Shown here one piece after another: positions 7,445 to 15,533 of a DNA stretch of 16,137 nt. The DNA is taken from assembly GCA_035439445.1 (NCBI GenBank), contig DAORKG010000055.1:1-16137 (forward strand), read 5' to 3'. The notes beneath the pieces were generated by a model. It was not told where the DNA came from, made no database searches, and was given only the letters and a program-made list of their open reading frames with translations. Position numbers and translations under genes: made by a program. Every line of letters starts with the position of its first letter. The stretch's first letter is position 1. The DNA is from UBA4416 sp035439445. Lineage in GTDB: Bacteria > Bacteroidota > Bacteroidia > B-17B0 > Aurantibacillaceae.

Positions 7445-9526
7445 CTAGTCTCTAACCAATTCAAGGTTTTCCATATTAACCGTCATTTTTAAAATACCAA
7501 AAGTGATGTTTACTTTTTCATCTTTTATTTCATTAACCACACCAATTTCACTACTATTTAAAATTTTGACTTTACTTCCTACTTTTAATAAAGGCTTTAT
7601 ACGTGCTACTTTTTTCTCAGCAAAAATATCACGCTTATTTTGTTTTTCAAGTTCCTTACGCTTTTTAGTTTCAGCAGTAATGCTATCTATGAAACGCTTG
7701 ATAACACCTTTTCTGTCTTCATTCTTATTCCACTCATCCATCAACTTTAAGTAACGCTGACCAAAATCGGCTAAACGAGCTAATTCAATTTTCCGATCTC
7801 TATCGCGCTCTACTTTATCTCTCCAGTTATTGAATAAGGTATCGTATTTTTCTTTCGCAATTTTTCTTAAAAATTCCTGATGCTCTACTCTATCAGTTGC
7901 TTCTGCTAATTTCGTTTTTTGTTGTTGAACTTCTGCTAATAGCTTATTTAAATCAACTTTATCTGTATCAATTTTTGATTTAGCTCTTGCTATTAAATCT
8001 TTTGGGAATCCAACTCTTTCAGCTACTTCAAACGTATAACTACTGCCCGGTTCACCAACCGTCAAGATATATTTTGGATCTAGTGTTTCTAAATCAAAAA
8101 GCATACTTCCATTTGAAACACCTTTTAATTTATTAGCCAATAGTTTCACATTTGAATAATGCGTTGTAATCACACCAAATGTTTTAGATTTCACTAACTC
8201 CTCCAAAACAACTTCAGCCATTGCTCCTCCAAGCTCAGGGTCTGTTCCACTCCCAAACTCATCCATTAAAATCAAGGTTTGAGCATTGACCGTTTTTAAA
8301 ATCGAAATCATGTTTTTTAAGCGGGCACTATAAGTACTTAATTCATGTTCGATACTTTGTGTATCACCTATATCAATTAAAATATGTTTAAAGAAACTCA
8401 TTGTTGAGTTTTCACCAACACTCACTAATAAACCGCTCTGTAACATAGTTTGCAACAAACCAACTGTTTTTAAAGTAATGGATTTACCTCCTGCATTTGG
8501 TCCTGAAATAACGACTAAGTGACTATCTTTTTGTAAATGAATATTTAACGGAACAGTTGTTTTCTTTAATTCCTTATTCTGTAAAAACAAAATTGGATGA
8601 TAAGCCTTGCTTAATTTTAATTCGGCACTTTCAGACAAATTTGGTAAACAAGCATTAATTAATTGTGCATATTTTGCTTTAGCTTTTAAAAAATCAAGTT
8701 CAATTAATAGCTCATTATACTGCTTTAATTGAGTTGCATAAGGGCGGAGTTTATCAGTGAGTTCTCTTAAAATACGGTTTACTTCTCTTCGCTCGTCAAT
8801 CTCTAATTCAGCAATATCATTATTGATACTAATTGTAGCACCTGGTTCTATAAAAATAGTTTTTCCGGTTTCACTTTTGTTGTGAACAAATCCATTTACT
8901 TCAGATTTGTATTCAACTAAAACAGCTAAAGTTCTTCTTCCATTAAAAAAACTTTCTTCATTATCCCTTATGTATCCTAGTTTACGAAGTTCGTTTACAT
9001 ATCTATCAAATTTTGCATCGCTCTCTCTTCTTTTTTCCGATAAATCCTTTCTAATTTTCTGAAGCTCTTTTGATGCCGAGCTTTTCACTTTCGCATCAAA
9101 ATCAATAATGCTATCAATCTCAGTAAGTATTAGTTTATTATCTTCTAATTCATCGGCTAATTGAGATAAATAAGGAAGTGTAGATTTTTTGTTTTTTAGA
9201 AATCTAATAGCAGTATTACTAATTTCTGTTGCCTGTTTAATCAATAAAAATTGAACTTCTGTAAGCATACTTCCATCAAGCCCCAACAATGAAGCTTCTT
9301 TTCTGAAATCTTCGAACTGTATATCCGGAAAAAAAGAATCTGAACTGAGTGTGTTTTTTAATTCAGATACGCGGTGTAATTCTGTTTTTAAATTCTCATG
9401 ATTTTCAATAACAGAAACTTGTGATGCTTTATGTTTAGCTCCGTTACTATGACAAAAATCAGTAACGTATTTTATAATCTTGTGGAACTCTAATAACTCT
9501 AGTGCTTCAGTCTCAATAATGCTCAT
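7445..9526 (-). CDS. mutS2: MutS2-family ATPase lacking the C-terminal Smr domain
   Basis: MutS2 proteins bind branched DNA and limit recombination; in Firmicutes they also act on collided ribosomes. The N-terminus (ALELLEFHKIIKYV) and the FIEPGATI block (225-232) are MutS2-specific. The ATPase is intact: Walker A GPNAGGKS (342-349), Walker B LILMDE (418-423) followed by FGSGTDP, and TTHYSN (454-459). A long charged coiled coil spans about 510-620, followed by a KOW-like strand region (LKVGSKVKILNSSEIGVV). The protein ends at residue 693, right after this region. Canonical MutS2 (about 780 residues) carries an Smr nuclease domain there; none is present, and the sequence downstream is repeats, not a decayed Smr. 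The shorter form may be normal in this lineage. The gene diverges from the DUF349 gene. Confidence 0.93.
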   Translation of the reverse strand: MSIIETEALELLEFHKIIKYVTDFCHSNGAKHKASQVSVIENHENLKTELHRVSELKNTLSSDSFFPDIQFEDFRKEASLLGLDGSMLTEVQFLLIKQATEISNTAIRFLKNKKSTLPYLSQLADELEDNKLILTEIDSIIDFDAKVKSSASKELQKIRKDLSEKRRESDAKFDRYVNELRKLGYIRDNEESFFNGRRTLAVLVEYKSEVNGFVHNKSETGKTIFIEPGATISINNDIAELEIDERREVNRILRELTDKLRPYATQLKQYNELLIELDFLKAKAKYAQLINACLPNLSESAELKLSKAYHPILFLQNKELKKTTVPLNIHLQKDSHLVVISGPNAGGKSITLKTVGLLQTMLQSGLLVSVGENSTMSFFKHILIDIGDTQSIEHELSTYSARLKNMISILKTVNAQTLILMDEFGSGTDPELGGAMAEVVLEELVKSKTFGVITTHYSNVKLLANKLKGVSNGSMLFDLETLDPKYILTVGEPGSSYTFEVAERVGFPKDLIARAKSKIDTDKVDLNKLLAEVQQQKTKLAEATDRVEHQEFLRKIAKEKYDTLFNNWRDKVERDRDRKIELARLADFGQRYLKLMDEWNKNEDRKGVIKRFIDSITAETKKRKELEKQNKRDIFAEKKVARIKPLLKVGSKVKILNSSEIGVVNEIKDEKVNITFGILKMTVNMENLELVRD

Positions 9527-9551
9527 TTCAGCAATAAAAATAAACTTTTAT

Positions 9552-9559
9552 TAAACATA
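9552..9559 (-). promoter_or_regulatory. Weak candidate -7 box for mutS2
   Basis: The minus strand reads TATGTTTA, which differs from the Bacteroidetes TAnnTTTG box only in the last base. It lies 25 bases before the mutS2 ATG. No clear TTTG lies at the expected distance upstream (the closest is TTTA, 22 bases away). This is a tentative call. Confidence 0.3.
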
Positions 9560-9577
9560 AAAAAACACTTTGAAAGT

Positions 9578-9607
9578 TTTGTAAACTAAAATTTTCCTTT
9601 ATTTTTG
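9578..9607 (+). promoter_or_regulatory. Bacteroidetes-type promoter for the DUF349 gene
   Basis: A perfect -33 TTTG (9578-9581) and -7 TATTTTTG (9600-9607) are separated by 18 bases, fitting the Bacteroidetes primary sigma consensus TTTG-N19-TAnnTTTG. Transcription should begin near 9612, giving a leader of about 40 bases before the ATG at 9653. The same core with the same 18-base spacer precedes the acyl-CoA dehydrogenase gene. Confidence 0.8.
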
Positions 9608-9652
9608 ATAGGTTAAATAAAATTAAAAAAAGACCAAAATAACGGTTACAAA

Positions 9653-11386
9653 ATGAAACAAGAGATTATTACAAAACTGGAAGAAATGCTTCAGCAACCT
9701 GAAGCTAGTGCTGTTGCTCACCAAATGCGCACTCTGCAAAAAGAGTATCAAAAACTGTGGACAGCCGAATTTGAAAAAGCAAAACAAGAATTTGTGGATG
9801 AAGGCGGCAAAGCCAAAGAATTTGAATATGCCAAATCACCTGAGGATGTTAAAATCTCAGATTTAATTGAAAAATTTGAAAAAAGAAAAAAAGACGAAGA
9901 TGCTCGCTTAGCGGTAGAACAAGCTAAAAATCTTGTAATTCGTCAGGAAATTATTGCTAAAATAAACGACTTAAGTCAGGTAAGTGATAACATTGGTGCA
10001 GCTATTAAAAAATTAGTAGAACTACAAGCTCAATGGAAAGAAACCGGAGCTGTGTCTCCTCACAAATACAAAGAAATTCAAGCAGAATACAGTAAGGCTA
10101 TTGAAGAATTTAATTATAAATTAAGTTTATCAAAGCAATTACAAGAGCACGATTTAAAACGTAATTACGAATTAAAAACGGAACTACTTGAAAAAATCAA
10201 GAATTTAAAAAATCTTGAAAATATTAAAGAAGCAGAGCGTTTAATTAAAGTGTACCGTAACGACTGGGAAGATATCGGACCTGTACCAAACGACAAATGG
10301 GATGAATTAAAAGGAAGCTTTAGAGCGGCATTAGAAGAAGCTTACTCTAAATTAAAAGCTCACTATAACTCTATCGAAGAAGAAAAAGAAGCTAACCTAA
10401 ATAGTAAAAAGGAAATTATTGAAAAAATAAAAGCCATCATTGCAAAAGCAGAAACAGCTAATGGACAAGTTTGGAATAATTTAACTAACGAGTTAGTAGC
10501 ATTGCAAGCAGACTGGAAAGGCATTGGCCGTGCTAATGCAAAAGACAATGACAAAGTGTGGGCAGAATTCAGAGAACTATGTGATGAGTTTTTCGCAAAG
10601 AAAAAAGTATTCTTCAATGAGGTTCACGAAAAAATGGCTGTGATTAAAGCTCAAAAACAAGAGTTGATTGGTAAAGCAAATGCTTTAAAAGATAGCACAG
10701 ATTGGCAAAAAACAGGCTTGGCATTAATTAAATTACAAGACGCTTGGAAAAAAGTGCCGCATGCAGGAGGAGATGAAAATAAATTATTTAATCAGTTCCG
10801 AGCAGCATGTAACCACTTTTTTGATGCAAAGAAAGCTCACTTTGAAGCCATTGACGCAAGCTTTGAAAACAACTTAGCTCACAAAGAAGAGTTATTGAAA
10901 AAAATTAATGAATTTTCATTATCTGAAGATTCAGCAGCAAATCATGCAGCCTTAAAACAATTCTCTACTGATTGGAATAACGCCGGAATGGTACCAATGA
11001 AAGATAAGAAACGTATTAACGATGCGTTTTATAATAAGTTAGATGAATTGTATGATAAAATGAATGTGAGCAATGCTGAAAAATTCATGATGCAATTTAA
11101 AACCAAATTAGAGCGTTTATCTAATGGCGAAAACCCTGAGATAGCTTTGAAAAAAGAAGCAGATTATTTCAAAAAACAAATTGATGAAATTAATGCTCGC
11201 ATTAAAACTTACGATAACAACTTAGGTTTCTTTAAAACCAGCAGCAAAGGCAACAATCCTTTTATGAAAGAAATAGAAGATAAGATTAATGCCGAAAAAC
11301 AAAAAATTGCAGATTTTAACGAGAAACGTAAAATGGTAATGGCAGAGTTGTATAAATTAAAACCTGCTGTAGAAGAAGCAAAATAA
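9653..11386 (+). CDS. DUF349 repeat protein, all-helical
   Basis: The molecular role of DUF349 proteins is not settled. The sequence is almost entirely helical and highly charged (Lys/Glu). At least five DUF349 repeats can be seen, each starting with a conserved tryptophan: W128, W205, W288, W365 and W441, spaced 76-83 residues apart. The typical pattern is LxxLQxxWKxxG, a helix with FRxxxxxFFxxKK, then a linker. A degenerate earlier repeat may lie around residues 25-50. The last ~100 residues are a coiled coil (about 480-570). There is no signal peptide or membrane segment, so it is probably cytoplasmic. It has its own promoter (9578-9607) and terminator (11393-11422), so it forms a single-gene unit divergent from mutS2. 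Confidence 0.9.
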   Translation: MKQEIITKLEEMLQQPEASAVAHQMRTLQKEYQKLWTAEFEKAKQEFVDEGGKAKEFEYAKSPEDVKISDLIEKFEKRKKDEDARLAVEQAKNLVIRQEIIAKINDLSQVSDNIGAAIKKLVELQAQWKETGAVSPHKYKEIQAEYSKAIEEFNYKLSLSKQLQEHDLKRNYELKTELLEKIKNLKNLENIKEAERLIKVYRNDWEDIGPVPNDKWDELKGSFRAALEEAYSKLKAHYNSIEEEKEANLNSKKEIIEKIKAIIAKAETANGQVWNNLTNELVALQADWKGIGRANAKDNDKVWAEFRELCDEFFAKKKVFFNEVHEKMAVIKAQKQELIGKANALKDSTDWQKTGLALIKLQDAWKKVPHAGGDENKLFNQFRAACNHFFDAKKAHFEAIDASFENNLAHKEELLKKINEFSLSEDSAANHAALKQFSTDWNNAGMVPMKDKKRINDAFYNKLDELYDKMNVSNAEKFMMQFKTKLERLSNGENPEIALKKEADYFKKQIDEINARIKTYDNNLGFFKTSSKGNNPFMKEIEDKINAEKQKIADFNEKRKMVMAELYKLKPAVEEAK

Positions 11387-11392
11387 AAATTT

Positions 11393-11422
11393 AAAAGCTA
11401 TCACAATGTGATAGCTTTTTTT
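11393..11422 (+). terminator. Rho-independent terminator of the DUF349 gene
   Basis: A 12-bp stem (11393-11404 with 11408-11419, core AGCTATCAC/GTGATAGCT) closes a 3-base loop and runs into seven T residues (11416-11422). It begins 6 bases after the DUF349 stop codon and ends only 14 bases before the ATG of the GIY-YIG gene. Its right arm also contains TAGCTTTT (11412-11419), close to the Bacteroidetes -7 box. Confidence 0.9.
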
Positions 11423-11436
11423 AAACTTGAAAATAT

Positions 11437-12318
11437 ATGGGGAAGAAATTAACAGTTTATATGATTGACGGAACTGAATACGGTCCAAGATTAAGTGAAA
11501 TAGGCAATTGGGTCGGTAAAGCTATTTACAGTCCGAGAGCATCTGTAAATAAGATAATTACAAGACCTGAATTTGATAACCCTGGAATATATTGCTTGAA
11601 AGGTGATCCTTCAGATGACGCGTATAATGAAAAAATTTATATTGGAGAAGCTGAAAATATTAGAAACAGATTAAAACAACATTTAAGTGACCCCAATAAA
11701 GATTTTAAAGAATTAATTTTTTTCGTTAGCAAAGATGAATTACTTACCAAAACACAAATAAAATATTTAGAAGCTAGAATTATTCAACTAGCATTAGAAG
11801 CGAAAACTGCTCAGATTGAAAATGGAAATTCCCCAAGTCTTCCAACATTGCATGAAGCTGATATTTCTGACATGGAATACTTTCTTGAACAAATGAAATT
11901 AATTTTGCCTGTAATGGGATTTAATTTTTTAATTCCTTCAACTATTAAACAATTTGAAAAAGAATCACATTCAACAAAAATAGTAACTGAAGAAATATAT
12001 TTTATTAAAACAAAAACACTTAAAGCTACAATGACAGAAACTGATCAGGGATATATAGTGTCTAAGGGAAGTGAAGCGAAAAAAGAATTATCTCCATCGT
12101 GCACTGATACATACAGAAGCATGAGAAAAAAATTACTCGAAACAAAAATTTTAATTGAAGATAAAGAAAATTTAATTTTTGCAGAAGATGCAATCTTTAA
12201 TAGTCCTAGTGCAGCATCAAATATGGTATTAGGAAGAAATTCTAATGGTTTTACAGAATGGATCAATAAGGACGGCAAAACATTTAAAGATATTCAGGAA
12301 AAAATAATGAACAACTAA
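11437..12318 (+). CDS. GIY-YIG nuclease-domain protein with C-terminal DUF4357
   Basis: This is a predicted GIY-YIG endonuclease-fold protein; its target is unknown. The GIY motif is at residues 50-52 and YIG at 68-70. Arg76 or Arg78 follows in NIRNRLKQH, and Glu112 (KYLEARII) is the likely metal-binding glutamate, so the catalytic set looks complete. Residues 195-290 match the DUF4357 pattern: a GYIVSKGSEAK strand, YRSMRKKLLE, then SPSAASNMVLGRNSNGFTEW. This pairing is common in solitary or defence-associated GIY-YIG proteins. It starts 14 bases after a strong terminator and ends 4 bases before the DsbA-like gene. It may be an inserted accessory gene in an otherwise housekeeping neighbourhood. 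No partner methylase, helicase or toxin lies next to it. Confidence 0.87.
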   Translation: MGKKLTVYMIDGTEYGPRLSEIGNWVGKAIYSPRASVNKIITRPEFDNPGIYCLKGDPSDDAYNEKIYIGEAENIRNRLKQHLSDPNKDFKELIFFVSKDELLTKTQIKYLEARIIQLALEAKTAQIENGNSPSLPTLHEADISDMEYFLEQMKLILPVMGFNFLIPSTIKQFEKESHSTKIVTEEIYFIKTKTLKATMTETDQGYIVSKGSEAKKELSPSCTDTYRSMRKKLLETKILIEDKENLIFAEDAIFNSPSAASNMVLGRNSNGFTEWINKDGKTFKDIQEKIMNN

Positions 12319-12322
12319 TACA

Positions 12323-13024
12323 ATGAAAGTAGAAATTTGGAGTGATGTGATGTGTCCGTTTTGCTATATAGGCAAACGTAAATTTGAAAATGCTTTAGCG
12401 CAGTTTCCTCACAAAGATAAGATTGAAATAATTTGGAAAAGTTTTCAGCTAGATCCAACAACAGTTACAGATCCTAGCTTAAACAGTGTAGATCATTTAG
12501 CTCATAAAAAAGGTTGGAGCAAACAACAAGCATTAGAAACAACAGCTCATGTGACTAATATTGCCAAACAAGTTGGTTTGGATTTTCATTTTGAGAAAGC
12601 AGTAGTGGCTAATTCTTTTGATGCCCATCGTTTATCTCACTTAGCTAAAAAATATGGCAAACAAAATGAGTTGGAAGAAAAATTATTTCAAGCCTATTTT
12701 ACGGATGGTAAAAACACTGCCGACCACTCTACCCTATTACAAATTGGTAAAGAATTAGGCATAGATGAAAATGAGATTAATGAAGTTTTAAATAACACCA
12801 CTTACTCAAACGAAGTTGAACAAGATATTAACGAAGCACAACAAATTGGAGTGCGTGGTGTTCCATTTTTTGTGTTAGACAGAAAATATGCTGTATCTGG
12901 AGCACAAGAAAGCGAAACTTTTTTGGGTGCACTAACCAAAGCGTATGAAGAACATGTAAATGGTGTCATTGAGCCTATTGCTGCTGGTAGTTCTTGTGGT
13001 TGTGGACCAGAAGGGTGCAAGTAA
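12323..13024 (+). CDS. Cytosolic DsbA-family (FrnE-like) thiol oxidoreductase
   Basis: The protein belongs to the DsbA/2-hydroxychromene-2-carboxylate-isomerase-like thioredoxin-fold group, which forms or isomerises disulfides or acts in oxidative stress. The active site CPFC is at residues 11-14 (EIWSDVMCPFCYIGKRKFE), and the cis-proline loop VRGVPFFV has Pro181. No signal peptide is present, so it should be cytoplasmic. The last nine residues hold three more cysteines (Cys225, Cys227, Cys232 in SCGCGPEGC), which could bind metal or serve as a second redox pair, as FrnE proteins have an extra Cys pair. It lies 4 bases after the GIY-YIG gene, so the two may be co-transcribed. It ends at a shared bidirectional terminator. 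The family is certain, the substrate unknown. Confidence 0.92.
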   Translation: MKVEIWSDVMCPFCYIGKRKFENALAQFPHKDKIEIIWKSFQLDPTTVTDPSLNSVDHLAHKKGWSKQQALETTAHVTNIAKQVGLDFHFEKAVVANSFDAHRLSHLAKKYGKQNELEEKLFQAYFTDGKNTADHSTLLQIGKELGIDENEINEVLNNTTYSNEVEQDINEAQQIGVRGVPFFVLDRKYAVSGAQESETFLGALTKAYEEHVNGVIEPIAAGSSCGCGPEGCK

Positions 13025-13032
13025 TTCGTAAC

Positions 13033-13064
13033 AAAAAAGCCCTCACACATATGAGGGCTTTTTT
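13033..13064. terminator. Bidirectional terminator between the DsbA-like and acyl-CoA dehydrogenase genes
   Basis: A stem GCCCTCA (13039-13045) pairs with TGAGGGC (13052-13058) around a 6-base loop. It is flanked by six A residues on the left (13033-13038) and six T residues on the right (13059-13064), so it can act in both directions. It sits between two convergent stop codons, 8 bases after the DsbA-like gene and 20 bases after the acyl-CoA dehydrogenase gene. Confidence 0.92.
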
Positions 13065-13084
13065 AATACATATTTATTTTAAAA

Positions 13085-14227
13085 TTAGTCTGCTAATAAA
13101 GCTCTTGAAATTACTATACGTTGAACCTCGCTTGTTCCTTCATAAATTTGAGTAATCTTAGCATCACGCATTAAACGCTCAACGTGGTATTCTTTTACGA
13201 AACCATAACCACCGTGAATTTGAACTGCCTCAGTTGTTACCCACATAGCTGTTTCGGATGCAAATACTTTAGCTTGAGCACTTTCTTTTTCACAAGGTAA
13301 ACCTTGATCTTTTAACCAAGCCGCACGGTGAACTAATAAACGAGCCGCTTCAATACGAGTAGCCATATCAGCTAGTTTGAACTGAATAGCTTGGTGCTGA
13401 GAAATTAATTTACCAAATGCTTTACGCTCTTTTGAATAAGCTAATGCTAATTCGTAAGCTCCTTGTGCAATACCTAATGCTTGAGAAGCAATACCTACAC
13501 GTCCACCACCTAAAGTTTTCATTGCGAATTTGAAACCAAATCCTTCTTCGCCAATTCTGTTTTCTTTAGGAACTTTTACGTCAGTAAACATTAAAGAGTG
13601 AGTATCACTTCCACGAATACCCATTTTATTTTCTTTAGGCCCCACCACAAATCCTGGCATTCCACGCTCAATAATTAAGCAGTTAATTCCTTTGTGTCCT
13701 AACTCTACGTTAGTTTGAACCATTACTAAATAAATAGAAGCTGTACTACCATTTGTAATCCAGTTTTTAGTTCCGTTTACTAAGTAGTGGTCACCTTTAT
13801 CAATAGCTGTTGTACGTTGAGAAGTAGCATCACTTCCTGCCTCAGGTTCTGATAAACAGAATGCACCGATTTTTTCTCCTTTAGCTAAAGGCACTAAATA
13901 TTTTTGTTTTTGTTCCTCAGTTCCATAGTGTTCTAATCCCCAGCAAACTAATGAGTTGTTTACACTCATCACAACGCTGCAAGACGCATCTACTTTAGAG
14001 ATTTCTTCCATAGCTAAAGCATAAGAAATAGCGTCTAATCCAGATCCACCGTATTTAGGATCAACCATCATACCCATAAACCCTAACTCCCCAAGCTTTT
14101 TAACTTGTTCTTCAGGAAATTTTTGAGTTTCATCTCTTTCAATTACTCCCGGTTTGCAGTCGTTTTGCGCGAAATCTCTCGCAGCTGCTTGAATCATCAA
14201 TTGCTCTTCTGTTAGTTGAAATTGCAT
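13085..14227 (-). CDS. Acyl-CoA dehydrogenase (short-chain/butyryl-CoA type)
   Basis: This FAD enzyme oxidises acyl-CoA to trans-2-enoyl-CoA in fatty-acid or branched-chain amino-acid breakdown, in the cytoplasm, passing electrons to ETF. The signature LSEPEAGSDA is at residues 125-134 and the second signature QIHGGYGF lies near 336-343. Glu363 in YEGTSEVQR is the expected catalytic base of the short-chain group. At 380 residues it is full length. It is a single-gene unit: a perfect Bacteroidetes promoter lies 38 bases upstream and a bidirectional terminator downstream. No ETF or enoyl-CoA hydratase genes are adjacent, so chain-length preference cannot be fixed from context. Confidence 0.96.
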   Translation of the reverse strand: MQFQLTEEQLMIQAAARDFAQNDCKPGVIERDETQKFPEEQVKKLGELGFMGMMVDPKYGGSGLDAISYALAMEEISKVDASCSVVMSVNNSLVCWGLEHYGTEEQKQKYLVPLAKGEKIGAFCLSEPEAGSDATSQRTTAIDKGDHYLVNGTKNWITNGSTASIYLVMVQTNVELGHKGINCLIIERGMPGFVVGPKENKMGIRGSDTHSLMFTDVKVPKENRIGEEGFGFKFAMKTLGGGRVGIASQALGIAQGAYELALAYSKERKAFGKLISQHQAIQFKLADMATRIEAARLLVHRAAWLKDQGLPCEKESAQAKVFASETAMWVTTEAVQIHGGYGFVKEYHVERLMRDAKITQIYEGTSEVQRIVISRALLAD

Positions 14228-14264
14228 GGTTTTGTGTTTTTAATAGTTGAACTTTTTATCTTCA

Positions 14265-14294
14265 CAAAAATAGAAGATATTTCGAATTATCAAA
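14265..14294 (-). promoter_or_regulatory. Bacteroidetes-type promoter for the acyl-CoA dehydrogenase gene
   Basis: On the minus strand TTTG (14294-14291) is followed after 18 bases by TATTTTTG (14272-14265), a perfect match to the Bacteroidetes consensus. The predicted start of transcription is near 14259, giving a leader of about 30 bases. The rest of the 158-base gap to anmK holds no clear site for anmK; only a weak TAATTTTA (14371-14378) lies before its ATG. Confidence 0.8.
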
Positions 14295-14385
14295 TTCAAA
14301 TTGTCGATTTGTTAAAATTATTTTGTTGAGAGTTTTTCATTAGCATGATATAAATCATAACAATTCTAAGTAATTTTAGTTCAAA

Positions 14386-15444
14386 ATGAGAAATAAATAC
14401 ACAAAAATAGTTGGTGTTATGAGCGGTACATCATTAGACGGGCTGGACTTGGCTCTCTGTGAATTTAATTCTCAAAACGAGGTGGTTTCATTTAAGCTTT
14501 TAGCAGCAGAAACCATTTCGTATGATACAAACTGGAAACAAAAACTACAAACGATATTTAGTTCCAGTGCCGAAAACTATTTCAAATTACATAGCGAATA
14601 CGGGCAATTTATTACTCAACAAATCACTCATTTTTTGTCTAAACATCAGCAAACTACTGATGTCATTGCCTCTCATGGGCACACTATTTTTCACCAACCT
14701 CAACTTGGCTTTACTACACAAATTGGGTGCGGAGCAACCATTGCTGCAAAAACAGGTATTACAACGGTTTGTGATTTCAGGAGTTTAGATGTGGCTTTAA
14801 ATGGCCAGGGAGCGCCGTTAGTTCCAATTGGCGATAGAGATTTATTTCACCAATTTGACTCATGTTTAAATATTGGCGGCATTGCTAATATTTCGTTTAC
14901 CAAAAACACTATTACCTCAGCATTTGATATTTGCATAGCCAATATGGCTCTAAACCATTTAACTGAAAGCATTGGTAAATCTTATGATGAAGGTGGAAAA
15001 ATGGCTTACTCAGGAAGTTGCAATGATATTTTATTAAAAGAATTATTGAAATTAAATAATCAACAACAATCCTTAGGGCGAGAATGGTTTGAAAATAATT
15101 TCTTGCCAATTTTAAATACCTCCGCTCTATCACTAAACGACAAGTTAGCGACTTGTTGCGAGTATACAGCTATTCAGATAGCAAAGGTATTAAATCACCA
15201 ACAATTAAAATCTGTTTTAATAACCGGAGGTGGGGCTTATAATCATTTTTTAATTGAACGAATCAAATATCATTATCAAGGAACAATAGAAATTCCTTCA
15301 GATGACATTATACAATTTAAAGAAGCAATTATTTTTGCTTACCTGGGATATTTAAGATTAAACGAACAAACAAATACATTAAGCTCAGTAACAAAGGCCA
15401 GCAGGGATAGTATTGGAGGAGCTGTGTATTTAGGTAGTAAATAA
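14386..15444 (+). CDS. anmK: Anhydro-N-acetylmuramic acid kinase AnmK
   Basis: The enzyme cleaves and phosphorylates 1,6-anhydro-MurNAc to MurNAc-6-phosphate in peptidoglycan recycling, in the cytoplasm. The ATP-binding N-terminus GVMSGTSLDGLDLALCEF holds GTSLDG at 14-19. ASHGHTIFH (95-103), DFRSLDVALNGQGAPLVP (130-147), NIGGIANIS (162-170) and a C-terminal VLITGGGAYN block are all AnmK motifs. Asp181 in AFDI aligns by position with the catalytic Asp182 of the E. coli enzyme. The following segment is CIAN in place of the GPGN seen in proteobacterial AnmK. At 352 residues it is of the compact type. It ends 149 bases before crcB, in a spacer filled with palindromic repeats. Adjacent acyl-CoA dehydrogenase is unrelated in function. 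Confidence 0.95.
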   Translation: MRNKYTKIVGVMSGTSLDGLDLALCEFNSQNEVVSFKLLAAETISYDTNWKQKLQTIFSSSAENYFKLHSEYGQFITQQITHFLSKHQQTTDVIASHGHTIFHQPQLGFTTQIGCGATIAAKTGITTVCDFRSLDVALNGQGAPLVPIGDRDLFHQFDSCLNIGGIANISFTKNTITSAFDICIANMALNHLTESIGKSYDEGGKMAYSGSCNDILLKELLKLNNQQQSLGREWFENNFLPILNTSALSLNDKLATCCEYTAIQIAKVLNHQQLKSVLITGGGAYNHFLIERIKYHYQGTIEIPSDDIIQFKEAIIFAYLGYLRLNEQTNTLSSVTKASRDSIGGAVYLGSK

Positions 15445-15448
15445 TAAA

Positions 15449-15523
15449 TGTCACATCGAGTCTACCTGTCGGCAGACAGGTGCATTTGCCGGCCTCTTGC
15501 AAATGTGTATCGAGAAGTTGACA
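15449..15523 (-). repeat. Palindromic repeat A (TTCTCGA frame with two nested hairpins)
   Basis: Read on the minus strand, the frame is TTCTCGA (15516-15510) and CTCGA-TG-TGACA (15460-15449). Inside lie two hairpins: CATTTGC/GCAAATG (15483-15489 with 15499-15505, loop containing GAGGC on the minus strand) and ACCTGTC/GACAGGT (15464-15470 with 15475-15481, 4-base loop). It starts 4 bases after the anmK stop, so as RNA it could stabilise or help end the anmK transcript. Confidence 0.85.
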
Positions 15524-15533
15524 TTAAAATAAT

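Noticed and set aside
11437..13024. GIY-YIG plus DsbA-like genes as a two-gene defence or toxin-antitoxin system
   Set aside because: The DsbA-like protein is an ordinary FrnE-type oxidoreductase, and nothing besides the 4-base spacing links it functionally to the nuclease.
13085..15444. Acyl-CoA dehydrogenase and anmK as a functional pair sharing a regulated divergent promoter
   Set aside because: They belong to unrelated pathways and only the dehydrogenase has a clear promoter; no operator-like symmetry was seen in the gap.
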